Origin: Bdellovibrionia bacterium | GTDB lineage: Bacteria; Bdellovibrionota; Bdellovibrionia; Bdellovibrionales; UBA1609 | DNA: 34,590 nucleotides | Direction: 5' to 3' | Assembly (NCBI GenBank): GCA_030432925.1 | Contig: JAUILT010000028.1 | Coordinates: 1-34,590 of the forward strand | Part shown: one piece after another, positions 1 to 6,638 of the stretch | Numbering within the stretch: the first letter of the stretch is position 1 | Layout: every line of letters starts with the position of its first letter | Notes under the pieces: generated by a model | The model's input: the letters and a program-made list of their open reading frames with translations, nothing else | Told to the model about the DNA's origin: nothing | Database searches by the model: none | Position numbers and translations under genes: made by a program

Positions 1-124
1 CTTCAATGGGTACAAGGTCATCCGCTTTTTTTTGGGCTAAAGCTTTAAGTGGTAAGAAGGCTGTTGTGGCCCATATGAGCGGTAAGAGAAGGGGAGTCAT
101 AGAGAGTTCTATCTTTGTTTTCAT
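1..124 (-). CDS. Secreted protein, N-terminus only (runs off left edge)
   Basis: The ATG at 122-124 (minus strand) directly follows the TAA stop of the upstream small gene, so the two are translationally linked. Only 41 codons lie in the window. They begin MKTKIELSMTPLLLPL and form a typical Sec signal peptide: Lys at positions 3 and 5, a hydrophobic core, then LKALA before a predicted cut at QKKADD. The mature part is mostly outside the window, so no function can be given. The reading frame stays open to the edge. Confidence 0.6.
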   Translation of the reverse strand, partial: MKTKIELSMTPLLLPLIWATTAFLPLKALAQKKADDLVPIE

Positions 125-376
125 TTATACCGCCATTCCAAAGTCTGTTGCTTCTCTAGAAATGTCTGTTTGCACTCTTTTTACGTGAATGTACTTTTCG
201 ACTCCAGGTCTGAATGTGTAATTAACATGGCAATAGGCACCAGGGTAATCGGGCACTTGTTTTGGATTAAGAACAACATACTCAGTTCCTTCAATATTTT
301 GAAAAATCCAGGAGTTACTGATAGGGTCTTTTCTAAACCGTCCTTCAGCCCATCGGCTTCGTCGAAGATGCATCAT
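125..376 (-). CDS. Small hypothetical protein, 83 aa
   Basis: The start at 376 was chosen over an upstream ATG at 412 because a strong ribosome-binding site, GGAGG (384-388), sits seven bases before it. The product begins MMHLRRSRWAEGRF, is rich in aromatic and basic residues, and has neither signal peptide nor membrane segment. It contains one Cys and no family motif I recognise. The stop abuts the start of a secreted protein, so they form a two-gene operon divergent from the FtsB-like gene. The good ribosome-binding site and the coupling support a real gene; the function is unknown. Confidence 0.55.
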   Translation of the reverse strand: MMHLRRSRWAEGRFRKDPISNSWIFQNIEGTEYVVLNPKQVPDYPGAYCHVNYTFRPGVEKYIHVKRVQTDISREATDFGMAV

Positions 377-498
377 ATTTTTTCCTCCGCAAATGTTAAT
401 GGTAGGCTTCATTTTACTTCATGAGCCCTGTAAGAATGTCATTGAGCCAATAAAAAAATGTTAGGATTTCAAGACATTAAGGCTCTGAGAGGAGTGTC

Positions 499-539
499 AA
501 TCAGTTTCAAAAAACTGAAAAATTCAGACGGGATCGGTA
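499..539 (+). repeat. Imperfect ~41-bp repeat, copy 1 (partner at 24883)
   Basis: This stretch matches 24883-24922 at about 37 of 41 aligned positions, including 24 identical bases at its left end. It contains the perfect 7-bp inverted repeat TCAGTTT (501-507) and AAACTGA (512-518). A second, overlapping palindrome, CTGAA-AAA-TTCAG, spans 515-527. It lies between divergent genes, about 70 bp before the FtsB-like gene. It may be a shared operator or promoter element. Confidence 0.6.
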
Positions 540-579
540 TAGGTGGGGGATCTGGACTACCGGATTTCTGATAGCCCGT

Positions 580-585
580 TAATAT
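580..585 (+). promoter_or_regulatory. Candidate -10 element (TAATAT) just before the FtsB-like gene
   Basis: TAATAT ends six bases before the ATG at 592, so a transcript made from it would begin at or near the start codon. No Shine-Dalgarno sequence is present in that gap. The ten-base block GTTAATATTA (578-587) recurs just before lptC at 25008, which also carries the other copy of the 41-bp repeat. No convincing -35 box was found. Confidence 0.35.
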
Positions 586-591
586 TAGGTT

Positions 592-903
592 ATGAAGTCA
601 TGGTTATTCAATATTGTTCAGTTTTTTGAGTCTCTTCTCAACCACCCTATCAAAGTAATTTGGTTATGTTTGATATTTGTGTTTATTAATTTGATTGCTG
701 ATGGCACATTGCTGCAACTATGGAGTCTCAGTAGAAATATCGAGCGCCTTCAAGGAGAAACCATGGGTGTCCGCCAGAGGCTTGTCCATGTACAGCAAGC
801 CATTGAAGAGGCATCAGACCCTCATTTTATAGAGCATCAAGCTAGGGAGCGTTTTGATTTGGTTAACAAAGGGGACCTGGTTTTTATTTTTACTGATGAC
901 TGA
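592..903 (+). CDS. ftsB: FtsB/DivIC-like septum formation initiator
   Basis: The product has 103 residues in the classic FtsB/DivIC layout. There is a short N-terminal tail, one membrane segment (about 22-40), then a coiled coil (about 46-75) and a short C-terminal part ending near GDLVFIF. In known members this bitopic protein joins FtsL and FtsQ at the division site and helps activate septal peptidoglycan synthesis. The motif around EHQARERFDLV matches the family region following the coil. No ribosome-binding site precedes the ATG, while a -10-like hexamer lies six bases away, so translation may be leaderless. A terminator follows directly, so this seems to be a single-gene transcript. Assignment rests on layout and weak motifs. 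Confidence 0.75.
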   Translation: MKSWLFNIVQFFESLLNHPIKVIWLCLIFVFINLIADGTLLQLWSLSRNIERLQGETMGVRQRLVHVQQAIEEASDPHFIEHQARERFDLVNKGDLVFIFTDD

Positions 904-928
904 TCACAGCTATAATTCTCATTGATAG

Positions 929-955
929 CCCGACTCGCTAAAAGTCGGGGTTTTT
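929..955 (+). terminator. Rho-independent terminator after the FtsB-like gene
   Basis: A perfect 7-bp stem, CCCGACT (929-935) with AGTCGGG (943-949), encloses a seven-base loop and is followed by a T5 run (951-955). It lies 26 bp after the stop codon. Confidence 0.85.
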
Positions 956-1005
956 CACTTCAAAAGCACCTTTTGGTTAAGAAAATATTCATGCATTCTC
1001 CAGAG

Positions 1006-1035
1006 TTGACGGTTTGCAACGGACACACTTAGCCT
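1006..1035 (+). promoter_or_regulatory. Possible promoter of the cold-shock-like gene
   Basis: TTGACG (1006-1011) resembles a sigma-70 -35 box. The best downstream hexamer, TAGCCT at 1030-1035 (18-bp spacer), is a poor -10, so the call is weak. The position, between the terminator at 929-955 and the gene at 1081, is where a promoter is expected. Confidence 0.3.
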
Positions 1036-1080
1036 ATAGGTAGGGCAAGGAAGTCCATCAACGAAGGGTAAGGAGGTTCA

Positions 1081-1284
1081 ATGACCATTGGCACGGTAAA
1101 GTGGTACGACGAGATGCAGGGTTATGGCTACATTCTTCAGGCCGACGGGCAAGAGGTTTATTTCCACTATACAGCTATTGCTGAGTACAATAACAAATCA
1201 TTTGCAGTTGGATCCACAGTGACCTATGACCTCATTGAAACCAGAATGGGATTTGAGGCGTCCAATGTAAGGCGCGCTGCGTAG
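1081..1284 (+). CDS. Divergent cold-shock-domain protein, 67 aa
   Basis: The size and opening MTIGTVKWY match the CspA family of small OB-fold proteins that bind single-stranded RNA or DNA. RNP1 reads QGYGYI (residues 13-18) where KGFGFI is usual, and RNP2 reads VYFHYTAI (26-33) where VFVHFSAI is usual. The aromatic stacking positions are thus mostly Tyr, and the usual Lys of RNP1 is Gln. The start is secure: TAAGGAGG precedes the ATG with good spacing. An XRE regulator follows 29 bp later on the same strand. Whether it responds to cold or has another RNA-binding role cannot be told. Confidence 0.85.
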   Translation: MTIGTVKWYDEMQGYGYILQADGQEVYFHYTAIAEYNNKSFAVGSTVTYDLIETRMGFEASNVRRAA

Positions 1285-1313
1285 GCTAGAATCTCTGTCC
1301 TAAAGGGGGGGCC

Positions 1314-1631
1314 ATGAATTATCTAGAATTGCGTGAGTTGAGACTTCGCCTTGGGTGGAGCCTCTCTGAAATGGCTCGGAGAATGGGCTGTGATCAATCA
1401 TTGGTTTTAAAGTGGGAGTCTAACTATCAGGAGCCAGACCCTGGTGTGATTCGTCAGTACATATCTTTACGCTCTTTTGTGGAAGAACATGCAGAAAGAA
1501 CCCGACAAATGCCATTGGCGGAGTCTTTGTTGAAGGACGAGCAGCTCAGTCAATGCTCTCAAGAGGAAGTTATTGCCTGGGAGAGCTTGGCGAGTTTCGA
1601 GCCTGAGGGGGATGGCTCTGATTCAGAATAA
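1314..1631 (+). CDS. XRE-family helix-turn-helix protein
   Basis: The product has 105 residues. The N-terminal part (about 3-55) is a Cro/C1-type helix-turn-helix: LRELRLRLGWSLSEMARR gives the first two helices and CDQSLVLKWES the recognition helix. The remaining half is acidic, helical and ends in an Asp/Ser/Glu tail, with no metabolite-binding domain. A purine-rich ribosome-binding site (AAAGGGGGGG) precedes the ATG. It sits between the cold-shock-like gene and polA and probably shares the promoter near 1006. It may be a DNA-binding regulator, but its target is unknown. Confidence 0.75.
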   Translation: MNYLELRELRLRLGWSLSEMARRMGCDQSLVLKWESNYQEPDPGVIRQYISLRSFVEEHAERTRQMPLAESLLKDEQLSQCSQEEVIAWESLASFEPEGDGSDSE

Positions 1632-1700
1632 ACCTTGAAGATATTTTGCTTTTTCTCTATGTTTTGTCCTTAGTTTTAGAGACAAAGAGAGAGTGTGTGA

Positions 1701-4280
1701 ATGAAAAAGCTTTATGTCGTCGATGTGTATTCATTTTTTTTTCGAGCCTTTTATGCTATTCCAGGATTGACGAGCCCCTCTGGCATGCCAACAAATGCCC
1801 TCTATGGATTTTTATCCATGACGATCAAGCTTCTTAGAGAAATTCAACCAGATTATATGGCTTTTTGTTTTGATCGAAAAGAGGGTTCTTTTCGTGTGGA
1901 CTTGTACGAAGAGTATAAAGCCAATCGCAGTGAAATGCCTGAGGATCTCAAGCCTCAGGTGCCTTACCTCAAAGAGTTAACAGATCTCCTTGGAATTTCT
2001 AGGTTTGAGATAAAGGGCTATGAGGCGGATGATCTTATTGGTAGCTTGGCTCGACAAGGGGCTGAGAGCGGTGTTGAGGTTGTTATTGTCAGTGGTGATA
2101 AGGATTTTGCCCAATTGATCAACTCAAAAATTACCATGCTTGATACAATGAAGAACATAACATACGACGAACAAAGTGCTGTGGAAAAGTGGGGGGTGAT
2201 GCCAGAGCAAATGATTGATTATTTAGCCTTGGTGGGTGATTCCAGTGACAATGTTCCTGGTGTAAAGGGTATTGGCCCTAAAGGCGCACAAAAGCTCTTG
2301 AAAGAGTATGGGACTCTAGAGGGCATTTATCAGAATATTGAAAACATCTCCGCAAAAGGAACTAAAGCTAAACTTCAGGAGTCTGAAGACATGGCGTACC
2401 TTTCAAAAGAGCTGGTCACAATTGTCACTGATTTGAATTTGGTGAAAAAAATAGATGATCTGAAATTGAAGGAGATTGATCATGACAAGCTCAAGAAGAA
2501 ACTGGAAGAGTTGGGATTCAAATCATTTGAAAGAACTCTTTTGGGAACCAACAAAGAAGATATTACTGATGTCCAGTCTTCGGTAAAGAAATCCAAGTCT
2601 GTGGGACGCCAAAAAGGTTCAGGTGCACAGTCAGCCAGTGGTGCTGTTGCCACAGGCGATATTCAAGAAAAGTCTGTGAGCCTTGGCGTGTTAGAAAAAG
2701 CTATAAAACCTTATTCTGAAATTTGGGGCCTACTTGATAACAGGGGGTTTGTTCTTGGGTATGGAAACAGTATTTATAAAATAGAGAGCGTGGCAGCCTT
2801 TGAAATTGGTGAAGTATTAAAATCTAAAGTGTTGCAGTGGAAGGGGTTTGACGTCAAAGAGACCTGGAAGTTTTTGGGCCTTAGGGACCAACACTGTATT
2901 TGGGATGCTATGCTTGCAGGTTACGTGATCCGCGCGGGAAATATTTCTGATTTTGGAGGACTATGTGAGCAATATCTGGGACAGGGTCTTCCAGAACTGC
3001 CCTCCTGGTCACAGGTTTATTCATTGCACAGAGAGTTAGAAGAAAGGCTCAGAGAGCAATTGAGTCAAGTCGAAGGTGAGGAGATCTTTAAAAAATTTGA
3101 GCTGCCGACAGTACCTGTTCTTACTGAGATGGAACTGCAAGGAATCACTTTGGACGCCAGTGAACTGAAGACTCAAAGTGAGGATCTGGAGTCGGATATT
3201 GCTCATTTGACCTCAAAAATTTATGAGCTAGCTGGTGAGGAATTCAACGTAGCCAGCCCTAAGCAGTTGTCAGTGGTGTTGTTTGACAAGCTTCAATTGA
3301 CTCCCGGTAAAAAAACCAAAACCGGATTCTCCACCAATAATGATGTTCTTGAGAAAATCAGAGATGAACATGAAATTATTCCAGCTGTCATGGAGTTCCG
3401 GGAACTTTCCAAATTAAAATCTACCTATGTTGATGCTTTACCAGAATTGATTGACCCTCAGACCAATAAAATTCATACGCATTTTCGACAGGCAGCAACG
3501 TCCACAGGTCGGCTATCCAGCATTAATCCCAACCTGCAGAATATTCCCATTCGTACTGAGCGGGGACGATTGATTCGAAAGGCCTTTAAGGCCGATAAGG
3601 GACAGGTTTTTATTAGTGTCGACTACAGCCAAATTGAACTTCGAGTTTTAGCTCATATCACTGAAGATAAAGGGCTGATGAGGGCTTTTAACAATGATCT
3701 GGATATTCATGCTGCAACAGCCAGTGAAATCTTTGGTGTGGGCTTGGATAATGTGACAAGTGACTTGCGTCGAACCGCAAAGGCTGTGAACTTTGGAATT
3801 GCTTATGGGCAGGGAGTGTATGGTCTGGCTGAGACCTTGGGGATTTCTCGGGGAGAATCCAAGGAGATTATTGAGAACTACTTCAAAAAATTTGCGAATG
3901 TGAAAAGCTATATGGATAACATCGTTGAAAAAGCCAAAAAGGATGGTTTTGTGGAAACCCTTTTTGGGCGGCGTCGGTATATCGATGAGTTAAAATCTAA
4001 AAATCACGCAATGAAGGCCTTTGGAGAGAGGGCAGCGATTAATGCTCCTATTCAGGGAACAGCTAGTGATTTGGTCAAGCTGGCAATGATTCGTCTTTAC
4101 GAAGAGGTTTCCATTCCTGCTGTGCTTCAGGTGCATGATGAAGTTTTATTTGAATGTCCTGAGGAGTTGATAGATGAAAATGTAGCTTTGATTCAGGAGA
4201 TCATGGAGAGTGTTACAGAATTAAAGGTGCCTCTGAAAGTAAATGTGGCCATTGGCACCACCTGGGATAATGCTCATTAA
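1701..4280 (+). CDS. polA: DNA polymerase I
   Basis: The 859-residue product shows the three-part Pol I layout. Residues 1-290 form the 5' nuclease, with GYEADD (106-111), SGDKDF, and the helix-three-turn-helix around GVKGIGPKGA. Residues about 320-460 are the 3'-5' exonuclease fold, but the first acidic motif (DxE) is replaced by GLLDNRG, so proofreading is probably lost, as in Bacillus and Thermus enzymes. Residues about 470-859 are the polymerase: motif A DYSQIELR (catalytic Asp641), motif B with Arg690, Lys694, Phe698 and Tyr702, and motif C VHDEV (Asp813). It fills gaps and removes primers. The stop codon overlaps that of the convergent lipoprotein gene. Confidence 0.97.
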   Translation: MKKLYVVDVYSFFFRAFYAIPGLTSPSGMPTNALYGFLSMTIKLLREIQPDYMAFCFDRKEGSFRVDLYEEYKANRSEMPEDLKPQVPYLKELTDLLGISRFEIKGYEADDLIGSLARQGAESGVEVVIVSGDKDFAQLINSKITMLDTMKNITYDEQSAVEKWGVMPEQMIDYLALVGDSSDNVPGVKGIGPKGAQKLLKEYGTLEGIYQNIENISAKGTKAKLQESEDMAYLSKELVTIVTDLNLVKKIDDLKLKEIDHDKLKKKLEELGFKSFERTLLGTNKEDITDVQSSVKKSKSVGRQKGSGAQSASGAVATGDIQEKSVSLGVLEKAIKPYSEIWGLLDNRGFVLGYGNSIYKIESVAAFEIGEVLKSKVLQWKGFDVKETWKFLGLRDQHCIWDAMLAGYVIRAGNISDFGGLCEQYLGQGLPELPSWSQVYSLHRELEERLREQLSQVEGEEIFKKFELPTVPVLTEMELQGITLDASELKTQSEDLESDIAHLTSKIYELAGEEFNVASPKQLSVVLFDKLQLTPGKKTKTGFSTNNDVLEKIRDEHEIIPAVMEFRELSKLKSTYVDALPELIDPQTNKIHTHFRQAATSTGRLSSINPNLQNIPIRTERGRLIRKAFKADKGQVFISVDYSQIELRVLAHITEDKGLMRAFNNDLDIHAATASEIFGVGLDNVTSDLRRTAKAVNFGIAYGQGVYGLAETLGISRGESKEIIENYFKKFANVKSYMDNIVEKAKKDGFVETLFGRRRYIDELKSKNHAMKAFGERAAINAPIQGTASDLVKLAMIRLYEEVSIPAVLQVHDEVLFECPEELIDENVALIQEIMESVTELKVPLKVNVAIGTTWDNAH

Positions 4281-4936
4281 AAAGACTCCCAGCCCGAAAC
4301 CACGCCATTTTCAAAGTATACGTAGCGGGTTTCGCGTCTGTAGCCCACTTCAGACGAAACATATTTTGAATACTTCCAGCGTTCGTTTCCATAGACAGGG
4401 TTGCCAGCAACTTCTGTTCGATCAGGGTCTCCCCAACTTTCAAGAACAGCTTTTTGCGTCATTCCCACAGAAATATCGTTCTCTTCAATCAGGGCAGACG
4501 TATCTGTAGAAAATGTCTTAACTATAGAAGCAATGCCTCTCTGGTGGACAAAGTTTTCTCTAGCTTCTACAGAAGGAAGGCTTAAAAAATAAACCCTCTC
4601 TTGATCTGAACTCATGAGTGGTTTGTAAAAATAATATTGTTTTTTTGCTCGCTGAGTGGTGAGAGATTTCTCCATTTTTTTTAAAGCCATTCTTCTTTCT
4701 AACGTGATGGCTTGTGACTCATTCAAAGGGTAGCTAGTTCCATAGCCCAGCTCTTCTCTGGCTTTAGATTCCCGATAGGCTTTACGCTCTTGTTCGAGCT
4801 GCCTATGTAAGGGTATTTGACCGCCGTAGGTCGAGTAACCACTATCAGGGTGCCGAACCAATGAGTTGCAGGCCGTTAGCCCAGAAAGGCAGCAGCCAAG
4901 CAGTATAACAAGTATCCATTTGTTAAAAAACACCAT
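4277..4936 (-). CDS. Lipoprotein with BamE/SmpA-like C-terminal domain
   Basis: The 219-residue product starts with a lipoprotein signal peptide; the lipobox is LTAC, with the modified Cys near residue 23. A charged helical middle (about 45-115, many Arg, Lys and Glu) follows. The end (about 155-219) contains ISVGMTQKAVLESWGDP, which fits the GMT..V...G.P pattern of the SmpA/BamE fold, then alternating beta strands rich in Tyr. BamE-type domains act in outer-membrane lipoproteins, but this protein is longer than BamE and is probably not BamE itself. AGAGG precedes the ATG. It is convergent with polA (3-bp stop overlap) and divergent from the FliL-like gene. Confidence 0.75.
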   Translation of the reverse strand: MVFFNKWILVILLGCCLSGLTACNSLVRHPDSGYSTYGGQIPLHRQLEQERKAYRESKAREELGYGTSYPLNESQAITLERRMALKKMEKSLTTQRAKKQYYFYKPLMSSDQERVYFLSLPSVEARENFVHQRGIASIVKTFSTDTSALIEENDISVGMTQKAVLESWGDPDRTEVAGNPVYGNERWKYSKYVSSEVGYRRETRYVYFENGVVSGWESF

Positions 4937-5009
4937 TTCTTTGACCTCTTTTGTATATGTATCGGAATGGGAATATGAAAATTAAGTCCAAGTATGAAAC
5001 ATTCTTTGC

Positions 5010-5020
5010 CATAATATAAA
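5010..5020 (+). promoter_or_regulatory. Candidate -10 region abutting the FliL-like gene
   Basis: The AT-rich string ATAATATAAA (5011-5020) includes TAATAT (5012-5017) and ends one base before the ATG at 5022. There is no ribosome-binding site. Either the transcript is leaderless or this is merely AT-rich sequence; no -35 box is evident. Confidence 0.3.
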
Positions 5021-5021
5021 C

Positions 5022-6020
5022 ATGGCCGAAGAAGTAGAAAAGCCCGATCAAAGTCAGAGTGGAGAGCAAGACTCAGGCGAAATCTCTTTAGAGAATATTG
5101 ATGAGATTCTTCAACAGGAAGACCCTGGGTTTGTTGAATCTCTAGGAGAAATTAAAGAGGCTGGAGAGAACGTCGAAGATGTTGAGTTGGAAAGCTTGGA
5201 GGTTGATGTTGATAGCAGTATCAAGGATGATGATGATGATAAAGAAAGTCGCCTTGAAAAAATCATCCAGCAGCTTTTAAAAAAATATCCTAAGTTAAAG
5301 GTACTCAATACGCTACTTGAAAAATTCAAAAAGTTTATTCGCCAGCGCTTATTGATTTGGAGAGGGCGCCTGAAACTTTGCTTTTTCAATGGCATTGAAC
5401 ATATAAAGACATGGCCGGATCGATTTAAAAAACTTTTATCAGACCTAAAAAAACTGCTTGGAGCATTAAATGCTCAATTAAAAGAGGGGTTTTCTCGTCG
5501 AACTCGTCTGGAAAAGTCACTGGTTTTAGTGTTGATCTTTGGATCAGGGGTGGTGTTGGGGTTGACTTTATTGAACCTTAAAAACAGTCGATGGGCTCCT
5601 TTTGTCAAAAGTCCCATGTTGACCAGTTTTTCTGAAATTGCTGATGTAGAGTGGACCTATAAAGCCACAACAGGAACCCTCCCCTTTTTGATGGCCTTTC
5701 CACAAACCAAGCATAATTATCTGTTTCCAAAAGTAGTAGTGAACCTTAAAGCTAAATCTGGTGAAAGCAGTTTCCAAATGGGAGCTTTTGAGTTTTTTGT
5801 TGAAGTGGACTCCAAAGACACTGCGATCGAAGTGAAGAGTCGAGAGGTAGAACTGCATGATCTGATTCAAAGAGTTGTTGAGACTTTTAGCTATGAATCC
5901 CTTCAGTCTGAGCGAGGAAAAGAGCGTCTCAAAGAAGAAATAAAAAAATCTCTGAATCAAAAAATTGTTCAAGGGTGGGTTAAGGGTGTCTACATAAAGT
6001 TCATGATTACTAAGCCTTGA
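5022..6020 (+). CDS. Long FliL-like single-pass membrane protein
   Basis: The product has 332 residues. Residues 1-75 are very acidic, including five Asp in a row. Residues 75-160 are basic and helical, rich in Lys and Leu. One membrane segment lies at about 166-186, and the rest is outside the cytoplasm. The C-terminal 100 residues resemble FliL: strands around FPKVVVNL, then GKERLKEEI and VYIKFMI at the end. FliL binds flagellar stators and raises their output. Here no flagellar gene is near, and the roughly 165-residue cytoplasmic part is far longer than FliL's short tail. It may instead serve another proton-driven motor. The ATG lacks a ribosome-binding site. Confidence 0.6.
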   Translation: MAEEVEKPDQSQSGEQDSGEISLENIDEILQQEDPGFVESLGEIKEAGENVEDVELESLEVDVDSSIKDDDDDKESRLEKIIQQLLKKYPKLKVLNTLLEKFKKFIRQRLLIWRGRLKLCFFNGIEHIKTWPDRFKKLLSDLKKLLGALNAQLKEGFSRRTRLEKSLVLVLIFGSGVVLGLTLLNLKNSRWAPFVKSPMLTSFSEIADVEWTYKATTGTLPFLMAFPQTKHNYLFPKVVVNLKAKSGESSFQMGAFEFFVEVDSKDTAIEVKSREVELHDLIQRVVETFSYESLQSERGKERLKEEIKKSLNQKIVQGWVKGVYIKFMITKP

Positions 6021-6126
6021 TCTAGGGTCGGCAATGTTCTGTTCATTCACAGGCCCTTCCGTTTTTCGATAGTTCGGTATCGGCTCTCCGTTTTTGAGGT
6101 TGGTGAGTAAAAACTACCGCCCCTCC

Positions 6127-6195
6127 TGGTTGTTTTTTCTGAAAGTCCTCGCACCCAGCTCGGCCCCCTTCGGGGCTAGCTTTCAGGAAACCAAA
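6127..6195. other. Long stem-loop with nested GC hairpin
   Basis: CTGAAAG (6139-6145) pairs with CTTTCAG (6180-6186). The helix extends outward through T and A runs and then TGG with CCA. Inside, GCCCC (6163-6167) pairs with GGGGC (6172-6176) around a CTTC loop. No T run follows the stem, so it is not an ordinary terminator on the plus strand. Confidence 0.55.
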
Positions 6196-6215
6196 GAGTC
6201 TGTTTTTCTATAGAT

Positions 6216-6238
6216 CTCGCGGCCAGGAAGGCCGTGAG
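6216..6238. other. Nine-bp hairpin
   Basis: CTCGCGGCC (6216-6224) pairs with GGCCGTGAG (6230-6238) with one G-T pair and an AGGAA loop. There is no T run after it. Confidence 0.6.
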
Positions 6239-6437
6239 AAGGCCCTGTCAGGATGCAAAACAGTGATCTATCCGGATCAGCCTTTGTAAATAAGAAGTTG
6301 TCCAACCTCTGGGCTCTTGATCTGATACGGTATTGAAATTGCATTGCTTGGGGTTAGAAAGGAGTTGTTTCGACCTCTATTTTGGAACTTCACAGTAATA
6401 TGCAGTCTTTAGCGATTTTGGCAGTGGAATTAAACTT

Positions 6438-6611
6438 ATGAAGATGTTTGATGGCACTCCCTTTGTGGAAATTAAGAATGGAGGAAAATTTGCCAGCAAA
6501 AGGGTTTATGGGCTGGTCAAGGGAGTTCACTTGCAATTTGTAATGTTAGCAGAACACTCAGACTCTGCTGGAGACGTCATTCATAAAAGACTCAAAGATA
6601 TGATCGAATAA
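6438..6611 (+). CDS. Small hypothetical protein, 57 aa
   Basis: The ATG at 6438 opens a frame starting MKMFDGTPFVEIKNGG and ending KRLKDMIE. GTGGA nine bases upstream is a weak ribosome-binding site. The residue mix is that of a small soluble alpha/beta protein, with no signal peptide or membrane segment. The stop lies 27 bp before the end of the convergent sigma-54 activator. I recognise no family. It could be a chance frame, but the amino-acid composition argues mildly for a real gene. Confidence 0.4.
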   Translation: MKMFDGTPFVEIKNGGKFASKRVYGLVKGVHLQFVMLAEHSDSAGDVIHKRLKDMIE

Positions 6612-6638
6612 GAGCGTCTAGGTTTCGAATAAAATTTT

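Larger units (their letters stand above)
6021..6437 (+). other. 417-bp gap, hairpin-rich, no gene seen
   Basis: No open reading frame with coding character was found on either strand. The stretch holds several stem-loops: CGATA/TATCG near 6067-6082, a long stem over 6127-6195, a 9-bp stem at 6216-6238, and TGATC/GATCA near 6264-6279. It may encode a non-coding RNA or a long leader for the small ORF at 6438. It does not contain the conserved cores of RNase P RNA, tmRNA or SRP RNA that I could recognise. Confidence 0.4.

Noticed and set aside
5568-6050. 160-residue minus-strand frame opposite the FliL-like gene
   Set aside because: The plus-strand product has domains and a membrane helix; the minus frame has no motif or ribosome-binding site.
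6056-6096. Minus-strand sequence beginning GAGCCG, a little like group II intron domain V
   Set aside because: The GAAA-loop helix and the rest of domain V do not form, and no reverse transcriptase gene is near.
6139-6160. GAAAGTCC, as in RNase P RNA
   Set aside because: The bases after it do not match the conserved CCGGGC, and the other conserved blocks are missing.
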